Part shown: one piece after another, positions 37,650 through 44,487 of the stretch
How the letters are laid out: each line of letters starts with the position of its first letter
Numbering within the stretch: position 1 is the first letter of the stretch
Source of the DNA: Mesorhizobium tamadayense
GTDB taxonomy: Bacteria > Pseudomonadota > Alphaproteobacteria > Rhizobiales > Rhizobiaceae
Assembly: GCF_003863365.1 (NCBI RefSeq)
Contig: NZ_RQXT01000012.1
Location: 62,001 to 126,000 of the forward strand
Length of the DNA: 64,000 bases
Direction: 5' to 3'
Made by a program: the position numbers and the translations under genes
Notes under the pieces: generated by a model
Databases searched by the model: none
The model's input: only the letters and a program-made list of their open reading frames with translations
What the model was told of the DNA's origin: nothing

Positions 37650-38764
37650 GCCGCTGCTCCTCCTCCGGCAGGCGCCTTCATGCGTTTTTCAACGCGGATA
37701 ATGACCAGCGCCAGTATCCCCAGCAGCACGGCAGCGGACAGGAAGAAGCCCGCCGTGTCGAGCATCGACTGCAGCATCACCACATAGATGACGGCGAGCT
37801 CGAAGGCGAAGCCGGCATAAGCCAACCAGCGCAAGCCCCGGCTCTCGCGGCCGCCCAGCATGATTGCCGCGACGATGCCAGCAAGCGCGGCCGCCGAGGC
37901 AATGGCGAAGCCACTGTTGTAGCTCGCCGCATCGGCCAGTTCGAACTGAACCATTGCCAGGCCGGCAAGAAAGCCGATGAGCGCGTGCAAGGGCAGCCGT
38001 CCGCCGATCTGCGCGATCCTGTCGACGGGGCCGGCGGCGAGGATCGACGCTGCGAACAGCAGCGCCGAGACGAGCATGAGCGGAATGGCGACCTGGAACG
38101 TGTTGTGGTCTATCGCCAGCAGCAGGAGATAGAACACGATCGACAGGACGATCAGGTGCCGCGCCGCCTGGCTGCGTGTCCAAAATGAAATGGCAAACAG
38201 CACCAGCGCCATGGCGGCGAAGAGATGCGGAGACTCGGCCCTGCGGAAAACTCCGCCCCATCTGACGAACAGCCAGGCGTCGGCGATGCCGACGGAGGCG
38301 ACGGTGAGCGGGTTCGAGCGCAATGCGACCGCCGCGAGTGCCGTGCCGGCGCACCAGGTCAGCAATGCCGAGTCCTCGTCGCCCGACAGATGATACATCT
38401 GGCCGATGAGCGCGATCGATCCGCCGAAGGCCGCGGCCGCGACGATCCACAGCGCCTCGCCGATCGCCGCATGGTCGCGTGCCTTCAACACCGCGCCACC
38501 CACGTAGCCGCCGAGGATGACGGCAAACAGCGCCGCCACGCGCGCCAGCCGTGGAATGGCCTCCCAGTTGGCGGCAACGAAGATCAGGATCGCGGCGCAG
38601 AACAGGAGCGCCGCCATCATCGCCAGGATCGAGCCGAAGCTGAGCGAGTTGCGCTCGTTGGCGGCCACGTCGCGCACCAATGCGTCTGCCGTCGGCGCGT
38701 CGATCAGGCCCGCCTCCCGCCATCGGGCGATATCCACCCTCATCCGTGTCGCATAGCCCGCCAC
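37646..38764 (-). CDS. DUF2157 polytopic membrane protein
   Basis: A 372-residue protein with a cytosolic N-terminus (VDIARWREAGLIDAPTADAL) typical of DUF2157 and about ten hydrophobic helices. I chose the GTG at 38764 because GGGGGG lies about 7 bases upstream; an ATG at 38743 is the alternative. It is followed by the GDYXXLXY gene with an ATGA overlap, so the pair is probably one functional unit. Confidence 0.83.
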   Translation of the reverse strand: MAGYATRMRVDIARWREAGLIDAPTADALVRDVAANERNSLSFGSILAMMAALLFCAAILIFVAANWEAIPRLARVAALFAVILGGYVGGAVLKARDHAAIGEALWIVAAAAFGGSIALIGQMYHLSGDEDSALLTWCAGTALAAVALRSNPLTVASVGIADAWLFVRWGGVFRRAESPHLFAAMALVLFAISFWTRSQAARHLIVLSIVFYLLLLAIDHNTFQVAIPLMLVSALLFAASILAAGPVDRIAQIGGRLPLHALIGFLAGLAMVQFELADAASYNSGFAIASAAALAGIVAAIMLGGRESRGLRWLAYAGFAFELAVIYVVMLQSMLDTAGFFLSAAVLLGILALVIIRVEKRMKAPAGGGAAA

Positions 38765-38879
38765 GTTTTTTCCCCCCGAGCTTTGGTCATTTTTTAGCCG
38801 CACGCCCCAAACCGTTGACGCCGCGGCATTTTCCGATTCGGTCTTCTTTGTGTCGCAAGCCTGAATGGCCGTTAATGTT

Positions 38880-38900
38880 GCAATGCACAATTTGCATTGC
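38880..38900. promoter_or_regulatory. Inverted repeat upstream of the DUF1127 genes
   Basis: GCAATGC and GCATTGC are a perfect 7-bp inverted repeat with a 7-base AT-rich spacer, about 100 bases before the first DUF1127 start. Its form suggests a dimeric regulator site; the regulator is unknown. Confidence 0.4.
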
Positions 38901-39000
38901 TGCCATGCGCCAATGGCACTTTTAAACCGATATGATCCCACCTATTTTCTGTTCGTACACAAACGGAATGATCCGAACGAAAGACGAAACGAGCACTACC

Positions 39001-39141
39001 ATGAACCTGATCCGCAACTATCGCAACTGGCGCCGCTACCGGGACACCGTCTCGGAGCTGAGCCGCCTGTCGAACCGTGAACTGACCGACCTCGGCATCA
39101 GCCGCAGCGACATCCACTACGTCGCCCGCAAGGCGGTCTAA
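39001..39141 (+). CDS. DUF1127 small protein, copy 1
   Basis: A 46-residue basic protein. MNLIRNYRNWRRYRDTVSEL then SRLSNRELTDLGISRSDI is the full DUF1127 pattern (L..LS.R.L.DLGI.R.DI). Short alphaproteobacterial DUF1127 proteins are linked to RNA turnover and stress responses; arginine-rich composition fits RNA binding. A near-identical gene lies 49 bases downstream after a terminator-like hairpin, and an array of CCTCCTCCC-loop hairpins follows. In Rhodobacter a DUF1127 gene is co-transcribed with such RNAs. Confidence 0.9.
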   Translation: MNLIRNYRNWRRYRDTVSELSRLSNRELTDLGISRSDIHYVARKAV

Positions 39142-39146
39142 TCCGC

Positions 39147-39177
39147 TTCGGACCGCGAATGGTCCGAACCAGTTTTT
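39147..39177 (+). terminator. Terminator or processing hairpin between the DUF1127 genes
   Basis: TTCGGACC pairs with GGTCCGAA around a 6-base loop, followed by CCAGTTTTT. It looks like an intrinsic terminator, perhaps partial, since a second DUF1127 gene and the RNA array follow. Confidence 0.6.
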
Positions 39178-39190
39178 AGAAAGTAAGACA

Positions 39191-39331
39191 ATGAACCTGA
39201 TCCGCAACTATCGTAACTGGCGCGTTTATCGCGAGACGGTTTCCGAGCTGGGTCGGCTTTCGAACCGCCAGCTCCATGATCTCGGCATCGTTCGCGACGA
39301 GATCAAGATGATCGCCCGCAAGGCGGTTTGA
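39191..39331 (+). CDS. DUF1127 small protein, copy 2
   Basis: A 46-residue paralogue of the preceding gene, starting with the same ten residues MNLIRNYRNW and ending ARKAV like it. Differences cluster in the middle (RVYRETVSELGRLSNRQLHD). The stop is 14 bases before the first hairpin of the small RNA array, so the mRNA probably contains the array and is processed. Confidence 0.88.
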   Translation: MNLIRNYRNWRVYRETVSELGRLSNRQLHDLGIVRDEIKMIARKAV

Positions 39332-39344
39332 TAAGGAATTTCGC

Positions 39345-39609
39345 CAGGGTCGACCTCCTCCCCGACCCTGACGGATACGGTCAATCTTCACCTCCTCCCG
39401 AAGGTTGACCACTGAAACGGCGCCCGCCGGACCTCCTCCCCCGGCGGGCGTTGTTCTCCAGAAAGGTTTCGCCCCTTTTTCAAATGGCGAAAGGAATTTC
39501 GTCAAAGCCGACCTCCTCCCCGGCAATGACGAATACGGTCGATCTTCACCTCCTCCCGAGGATCGACCACCAAAACGACACCCGCCGGACCTCCTCCCCC
39601 GGCGGGTGT
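39345..39609 (+). ncRNA. Cuckoo/CcsR-type small RNA array: six hairpins with CCTCCTCCC loops
   Basis: Six stem-loops occur at 39345-39370, 39379-39410, 39421-39450, 39501-39530, 39537-39568 and 39578-39609. Each exposes ACCTCCTCCC in the loop while the stems differ. They form two units of three; equivalent hairpins are about 156-158 bases apart, and both units begin AAGGAATTTCG. Compensatory changes keep the stems paired, for example CGCCCGCCGG/CCGGCGGGCG against ACACCCGCCGG/CCGGCGGGTGT. CCUCC is the same sequence as the anti-Shine-Dalgarno of 16S rRNA, so these loops could pair with ribosome sites of mRNAs or with CsrA/Hfq-like targets. The position after DUF1127 genes matches the CcsR RNAs of Rhodobacter. 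Confidence 0.85.
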
Positions 39610-39620
39610 TGTTGTTTTTG
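39599..39620 (+). terminator. Terminator at the end of the small RNA array
   Basis: The last hairpin arm CCGGCGGGTGT is followed by TGTTGTTTTTGG, a T-rich stretch that fits intrinsic termination before trmFO. Confidence 0.6.
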
Positions 39621-39693
39621 GAACAGACCTACCGCGTCAGCCCGTCCAAACCGGCAATTGCAATCGCAGCGCCAAGCGACTATTTCGGCGCTC

Positions 39694-41103
39694 ATGAGCA
39701 AAGATCCCGTTCACGTTATAGGCGGCGGCTTAGCCGGCTCCGAAGCCGCATGGCAGATCGCTGAAGCCGGCGTTCCGGTCGTGCTGCATGAGATGCGTCC
39801 GGTGCGCGGCACCGACGCGCACAAGACCGAGGGCCTGGCCGAGCTCGTCTGCTCCAATTCCTTCCGCTCCGACGACGCCGAAACCAATGCCGTGGGCCTG
39901 CTGCATGCCGAAATGCGGCTTGCCGGCTCGCTGATCATGAGCGCCGGCGACGCGCATCAGGTCCCGGCCGGCGGCGCGCTCGCCGTCGATCGCGACGGCT
40001 TTTCCGATGCGGTGACCCGAAGGATCGAGGCGCATCCGCTGATCACCATCCAGCGCGAGGAAGTGCCCGGCCTGCCGCCGGCGAATTGGGACCAGGCGAT
40101 CATCGCCACCGGCCCGCTGACTGCGCCCTCGCTTGCCCAGTCGATCGCCGAGGCAACCGGCGCCGACGCGCTCGCCTTCTTCGACGCCATCGCCCCGATC
40201 GTGCATTTTGACACGATCGACATGAACACCTGCTGGTTCCAGTCGCGTTACGACAAGGTTGGCCCCGGCGGCACCGGCAAGGACTACATCAACTGCCCGA
40301 TGGACAAGGAGCAATATCTCGCCTTCGTGGCGGCGTTGTTGGAGGGGCAAAAAACCGAGTTCAAGCAGTGGGAAGGCACGCCCTATTTCGACGGCTGCCT
40401 GCCGATCGAGGTGATGGCCGAGCGCGGCGTCGAGACGCTGCGCCATGGGCCGATGAAGCCGATGGGTCTGACCAACGTCCACAATCCGTCGGTCAAAGCC
40501 TATGCGGTGGTGCAGCTTCGCCAGGACAACGCGCTGGGCACGCTCTACAACATGGTCGGCTTCCAGACCAAGCTGAAGCACGCCGAGCAGGTGCAGGTCT
40601 TCCGCACCATTCCCGGGCTCGAAAATGCCGAATTCGCCCGCCTCGGCGGCCTGCACCGCAACACCTATATCAATTCGCCGACGCTGCTCGATCGATCACT
40701 TCAATTGAAGTCGCGCCCGGGCCTGCGCTTTGCCGGCCAGATCACCGGCTGCGAGGGCTATGTCGAGAGCGCCGCGATCGGCCTGCTGGCCGGCCGTTTC
40801 GCCGCCGCCGAGCGGCTCGGCCAAGCGCCCTCGCTGCCACCGCAGACCACCGCCTTCGGCGCGCTGCTCAACCACATCACCGGCGGCCATATCGTCTCGG
40901 ATGACGAGCCGGGCAAACGCTCGTTCCAACCGATGAACGTCAATTTCGGCCTGTTCCCGCCGGTGGAAGCACCGAAAAATGAAGGCAAGCGCCTGCGCGG
41001 CAAGGACAAGACCGTCGCCAAGCGCCGCGCGATCACCGCGCGCGCGCTGGCCGACTGCCGCGCATGGCTGGGGCTGCCAGCGCGGGCCGAGGCTGCGGAA
41101 TAG
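39694..41103 (+). CDS. trmFO: Folate-dependent tRNA (uracil-54-C5) methyltransferase TrmFO
   Basis: A 469-residue flavoenzyme that methylates U54 of tRNA using methylene-tetrahydrofolate. The N-terminal dinucleotide motif is [20 protein letters not shown] (residues 6-25). Conserved blocks include [49 protein letters not shown] and [14 protein letters not shown]. The ATG at 39694 begins right before the FAD motif; the upstream open frame overlaps the RNA array and is not coding. Confidence 0.96.
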   Translation: MSKDPVHVIGGGLAGSEAAWQIAEAGVPVVLHEMRPVRGTDAHKTEGLAELVCSNSFRSDDAETNAVGLLHAEMRLAGSLIMSAGDAHQVPAGGALAVDRDGFSDAVTRRIEAHPLITIQREEVPGLPPANWDQAIIATGPLTAPSLAQSIAEATGADALAFFDAIAPIVHFDTIDMNTCWFQSRYDKVGPGGTGKDYINCPMDKEQYLAFVAALLEGQKTEFKQWEGTPYFDGCLPIEVMAERGVETLRHGPMKPMGLTNVHNPSVKAYAVVQLRQDNALGTLYNMVGFQTKLKHAEQVQVFRTIPGLENAEFARLGGLHRNTYINSPTLLDRSLQLKSRPGLRFAGQITGCEGYVESAAIGLLAGRFAAAERLGQAPSLPPQTTAFGALLNHITGGHIVSDDEPGKRSFQPMNVNFGLFPPVEAPKNEGKRLRGKDKTVAKRRAITARALADCRAWLGLPARAEAAE

Positions 41104-41127
41104 GCTTTTCGGTTCCGATTGATGACC

Positions 41128-41160
41128 CATATAAAGTAGGATATCGTCCTACTTTATATG
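41128..41160. promoter_or_regulatory. Palindromic operator of the parDE toxin-antitoxin operon
   Basis: CATATAAAGTAGGA and TCCTACTTTATATG are perfect 14-bp inverted arms around 5 bases (TATCG), ending 14 bases before the parD start. RHH antitoxins usually bind such palindromes and repress their own promoter, which here is probably within the AT-rich arms. Confidence 0.75.
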
Positions 41161-41174
41161 CATGGAGCAACACC

Positions 41175-41477
41175 ATGGAATCCGCCGAGAAACTTTCGAT
41201 CACCGTCACGCCAGCCATGGCGCGCATGATCCGCGAAAAGGTCGAGGACGGCTCCTTCGGCTCGGCGAGCGAGGTGATCCGCGCGGCGCTGCGCGCCTTC
41301 CAGCGCGAGGAGGAAGAGCATGCCGAGCGCATGGCCTCGATCAGGGCGCGGGTGAAGGCTTCGATCGCGGACAAGAGGCCAGCGGTGCCACTCGACGAGG
41401 CAATCGACCGGGTAAAGAGCCGTATTTCGCAACTGGCGCGAGACAACGATGATCCAGCGTCTCGCCGTCGTTCTTAG
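41175..41477 (+). CDS. parD: ParD-type (RHH/CopG) antitoxin
   Basis: A 100-residue antitoxin. The N-terminal ribbon-helix-helix reads KLSITVTPAMARMIREKVED then GSFGSASEVIRAALRAFQRE, exactly the ParD pattern, and a charged C-terminal helix should bind the toxin. The end overlaps parE by 29 bases. The ATG at 41175 follows the palindrome by 14 bases. Confidence 0.92.
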   Translation: MESAEKLSITVTPAMARMIREKVEDGSFGSASEVIRAALRAFQREEEEHAERMASIRARVKASIADKRPAVPLDEAIDRVKSRISQLARDNDDPASRRRS

Positions 41478-41769
41478 CGAAGCTGCAGTCTCCGACCTTA
41501 ACGCCATTGCCGCTTACATCCTTGAAAGCAGCGGCAGCGAAAACATTGCCAATGGCTTTATTGATCGTATCAAGGAGCGCTGTGGCCGCAACGCTCCTAA
41601 CGGAGGACGTTCGCGCGACGACATCGCGCCGGGACTGCAAACAGTGCCGTTCGAACACTCCGCCTTAATCGCTTACATTATCGCCGACGATCTGGTGCAC
41701 ATCGTCAACATCTTCTATGGCGGCCGCGCCTACGAAACGCTCATGCGCGATGGCGGCAAGCCATCCTGA
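41449..41769 (+). CDS. parE: ParE-type toxin (RelE/ParE superfamily)
   Basis: A 106-residue toxin. LSEAAVSDLNAIAAYILESS, the basic middle GRSRDDIAPGLQTVPFEHSA and IIADDLVHIVNIFYGGRAYE match ParE, which inhibits DNA gyrase. It begins inside parD, so the two are translationally coupled. The sequence looks intact. Confidence 0.88.
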   Translation: MIQRLAVVLSEAAVSDLNAIAAYILESSGSENIANGFIDRIKERCGRNAPNGGRSRDDIAPGLQTVPFEHSALIAYIIADDLVHIVNIFYGGRAYETLMRDGGKPS

Positions 41770-41797
41770 CAGGAAGCCATGCTCGGCTGGCCTGACC

Positions 41798-42745
41798 CTA
41801 CTCCGCCGGCTCACTTGCCGCCGTCGCCAACCCCGGCTTGCCCGCCTCGCTTGGATTTCTCCGCACATAAGCCGCCTTCAGTGTCTCCGACGTGTCGCGC
41901 GAGCCGTCATGGCTCCAGCCCGGCGGCTGGATGAGATAGTTGAGGCGCTCGCGAAGCGTCAGCCCGGGCATCGCCGGGTCCTTGAACATGCCGATCCATT
42001 CATGGAAGGCCACCTTCAGCGGGTTGAAGGTACCGATGTTCTTGACGATGCCGTAGCGCGGCCGGTCCTCTTCCAGTTCCTCGACGAAGGTGCCGAACAT
42101 GCGGTCCCAGATGATCAGCGTGCCGGCGAAATTGGCGTCGAGATAGCGCGGGTTGGTGGCGTGGTGGACACGGTGGTGCGACGGCGTGTTGAAGACGAAT
42201 TCGAACCAGCCCCACATCTTGCCGATCGCCTCGGTGTGGATCCAGAACTGCCAGATCAGATTGAAGCCGAAGACGAAGGCGATCACCGCCGGATGGAAGC
42301 CGAGCAGCACCAGCGGCGCCTGCAGGATGAAGGTGAACAGGCCGGTCCAGCTCTGCCTGAGCGCCGTCGAGAGATTATAGTGCTGGCTGGAATGGTGGTT
42401 GACGTGCTCGGCCCACACCCAGCGCACCCGGTGCGCGATGCGGTGATAGACATAGTAGCGCAGGTCATCGAGCAGGAAGGCGGCGACAAACACAAGGATC
42501 GACAGGCCGAGATTGAAGAAGCGGAATTGCCAGAGCCATAGCAGCGCCCAGTAGGACACCAAGCCGAGCAAAAGGCCGGCGACGACATTGCCCGTTCCCA
42601 ACATCAGGCTCGTCAGCGTGTCGCGCGTCTCGAACGATCCCTTGGCGCGGCCGGTGCGCACCAGCCAAAGCTCGATCAGGATCGCCGTGACGAAGAACGG
42701 GATGGCAAGCTGGGTGACCTGCGGGAAACTGTACTCGCCCATCAC
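41798..42745 (-). CDS. Sterol desaturase/fatty acid hydroxylase superfamily protein
   Basis: A 315-residue membrane protein with four or more helices. Three His boxes of the di-iron superfamily are intact: HRIAH, HVNHHSSQH and HRVHH. Many bacterial members hydroxylate lipids; the substrate is unknown. The start overlaps the stop of the preceding gene (ATGA), so it is co-transcribed with a small membrane protein gene. Confidence 0.88.
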   Translation of the reverse strand: MMGEYSFPQVTQLAIPFFVTAILIELWLVRTGRAKGSFETRDTLTSLMLGTGNVVAGLLLGLVSYWALLWLWQFRFFNLGLSILVFVAAFLLDDLRYYVYHRIAHRVRWVWAEHVNHHSSQHYNLSTALRQSWTGLFTFILQAPLVLLGFHPAVIAFVFGFNLIWQFWIHTEAIGKMWGWFEFVFNTPSHHRVHHATNPRYLDANFAGTLIIWDRMFGTFVEELEEDRPRYGIVKNIGTFNPLKVAFHEWIGMFKDPAMPGLTLRERLNYLIQPPGWSHDGSRDTSETLKAAYVRRNPSEAGKPGLATAASEPAE

Positions 42746-43221
42746 GCCGCCTTTCGGATCCGATCGTGTGCTTGCAGCGCCGCCGCCACCGCCAGCGCGT
42801 CGGCTTCGTCGTCGTGTCGCTGCGAATGGATGATTTCACCTGGAAAGGCGGGCGGTTTGCCGTTTCCTTCCCGCGCCAGAGCCAGGACGTCCCGCGGGGT
42901 GACGATGCGCGTCAGGAAACACGCGCCTATGCTTATGAAGATGCCGCAGCGCTGCGGGCCGAGTTCGAGGAATGCGGCATGCCTGTCCGACGTCAGCCGC
43001 ACAGCGCCGGGCTTTTCGTCGGGAAAATCTTCGGCGAAACGCGCGGACGCCTGATGCGCGCCGGCAAGCGTCGCGGTTGTCGTGCCACCGGTGAAATGCA
43101 CGGCCGCGACCGACAGCGCGATGCCGAACGCGACGAGGACGACCAGGACGTCATGGAAAGGCGGCTCCTCCGGCGGCTCGCATTTCTTTGACGCGAGTCC
43201 ACGCGACAGAACCCCTAGCAC
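42742..43221 (-). CDS. Hypothetical membrane-anchored protein
   Basis: A 159-residue protein with one hydrophobic helix (VLVVLVAFGIALSVAAVHFT) near residue 25. The rest is a soluble domain with a few Cys (RCGIFISIGACFL). No family recognised. The stop overlaps the desaturase start by ATGA, which is the main support for coding; an overlapping plus-strand frame is less convincing. Confidence 0.5.
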   Translation of the reverse strand: MLGVLSRGLASKKCEPPEEPPFHDVLVVLVAFGIALSVAAVHFTGGTTTATLAGAHQASARFAEDFPDEKPGAVRLTSDRHAAFLELGPQRCGIFISIGACFLTRIVTPRDVLALAREGNGKPPAFPGEIIHSQRHDDEADALAVAAALQAHDRIRKAA

Positions 43222-43235
43222 GATTGACGTTTACG

Positions 43236-44084
43236 TCAAAGGGGTGCCCAGCCGCGCATGGCATGACGCAAGAGCAGCCAGTGCCGGCGCAAGGTTGAGA
43301 GCGTTGCGCTACCCATCAGCGGCGACTGCGCTCCCTTTTCCATCTTGCCGAGATAGGCGCGCGTCAGCGCGAGCGGCAGGAAGGCCGGGCGCAGCGACGC
43401 GGGAAGCCCTCGTGCGCCCTTTTCAAAAGCGCCAAGATGCTCCCGCGCCAACGCCGTCATCGCAGTCACGGCTCGTTCCGGTCCGGGCCCACCGTCGCCT
43501 TTGACGAACTCTTCCGGTGTCGTACCCGCGGCTGCCAGGATATCGGCCGGCATATAGCATTGGCCTCGCCTGCGGTGCAGCGGCAGCAAGAGCAGCAGAC
43601 CGGTGATCGCCTGCGCGCAGCCCGCCCTGCCCGCCAGTTCGGCAAAGCGTGGCGCGGCAGCCGCATCGAGCACCATCGCCGCAAGCTGGATGAGCGCCGC
43701 GGCCGTCTCGCCGCAATAGCCTTCGAGATCGGTCCGCGACGGCATCGGATCGTCATAGAGATCGAAGATGCGCGCTTCGAGCATGTTCTCGAAAGCAGCC
43801 TTCGGCAGATGATTTGCGGCAATCGCCGCTCTCAGCGCATCGGCGGTCGGATGGCCCGTTTCCGCATCGCCTTCGGCCGCGATCACATCGCGCCACCACT
43901 GCAGCCTGACCTCGCCCGGCAGCGGTTCGTGGATGCGGTCGCGAACGCTGGCGATCTCGGCGTTGAAGGCATAAAGCGCAAGCAGCGCATCGCGCTTGTC
44001 GGCCGGCGCATAGAGCGTGCAGAGATAGCGGTCATGGTCGGCGGCACGCACCGCGTCCATGACGATGGTGGGAGTCTCGGCCAT
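43236..44084 (-). CDS. Squalene/phytoene synthase-fold protein, NDUFAF6-like
   Basis: A 282-residue protein of the trans-isoprenyl synthase fold. DRYLCTLYAPADKRDALLAL followed by YAFNAEIASVRDRI and PLPGEVRLQWWRDVI match the group that includes the mitochondrial complex I assembly factor NDUFAF6. The catalytic Asp-rich DDxxD motif of true squalene synthases is replaced by DRIHE. The gene starts at the base after the stop of the Mth938-like gene. A role in respiratory complex I assembly is inference from homology. Confidence 0.75.
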   Translation of the reverse strand: MAETPTIVMDAVRAADHDRYLCTLYAPADKRDALLALYAFNAEIASVRDRIHEPLPGEVRLQWWRDVIAAEGDAETGHPTADALRAAIAANHLPKAAFENMLEARIFDLYDDPMPSRTDLEGYCGETAAALIQLAAMVLDAAAAPRFAELAGRAGCAQAITGLLLLLPLHRRRGQCYMPADILAAAGTTPEEFVKGDGGPGPERAVTAMTALAREHLGAFEKGARGLPASLRPAFLPLALTRAYLGKMEKGAQSPLMGSATLSTLRRHWLLLRHAMRGWAPL

Positions 44085-44474
44085 TCAATCGACGGCTATC
44101 AGCGCTGCGGCCACGGCGCGGTCCTCGGCCAGAAGCACGTTGTAGGTGCGCACGGCCGCGCCCGTCGACATCGGATCGGCCGAGATGCCGGCCCGTTTCA
44201 GCGCGGCGCGCAACGCCGCCGGCAGCGGCCGCAAATCCCTGCCGGTGCCGACCAGCAGGATCTCGACCTTGTCGGCTTCAGCGAACAGCTTGTCGAAATC
44301 CGCCGCCGTCAGCGCCAGCGGATCGGCCGGCTCCCAACCATGGATGCCGGACGGCAGGCACAGAAGCGAGCCACGATGCGACATGTCGGCGAAGCGGAAG
44401 CCACCATTGCCATAGGCTTCGATCGGCGCCCTGCCCGGGAAATGCGCCTCGCGGATGACGATGCCTTTGGCCAT
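44085..44474 (-). CDS. Mth938-like domain protein (NDUFAF3-like)
   Basis: A 129-residue protein of the Mth938/DUF498 family. YGNGGFRFADMSHRGSLLCL, KVEILLVGTGRDLRPLPAAL and MSTGAAVRTYNVLLAEDRAV are the conserved blocks. The human relative NDUFAF3 assembles complex I. It sits 13 bases after secDF and directly before the NDUFAF6-like gene, all in one direction from yajC. Confidence 0.85.
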   Translation of the reverse strand: MAKGIVIREAHFPGRAPIEAYGNGGFRFADMSHRGSLLCLPSGIHGWEPADPLALTAADFDKLFAEADKVEILLVGTGRDLRPLPAALRAALKRAGISADPMSTGAAVRTYNVLLAEDRAVAAALIAVD

Positions 44475-44487
44475 GAGCCGGGCGGCG

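Noticed and set aside
39345..39609. Regular repeats that could suggest a CRISPR array
   Set aside because: The repeated part is a hairpin loop with variable paired stems and irregular spacing, next to DUF1127 genes and without cas genes; it fits structured small RNAs, not CRISPR.
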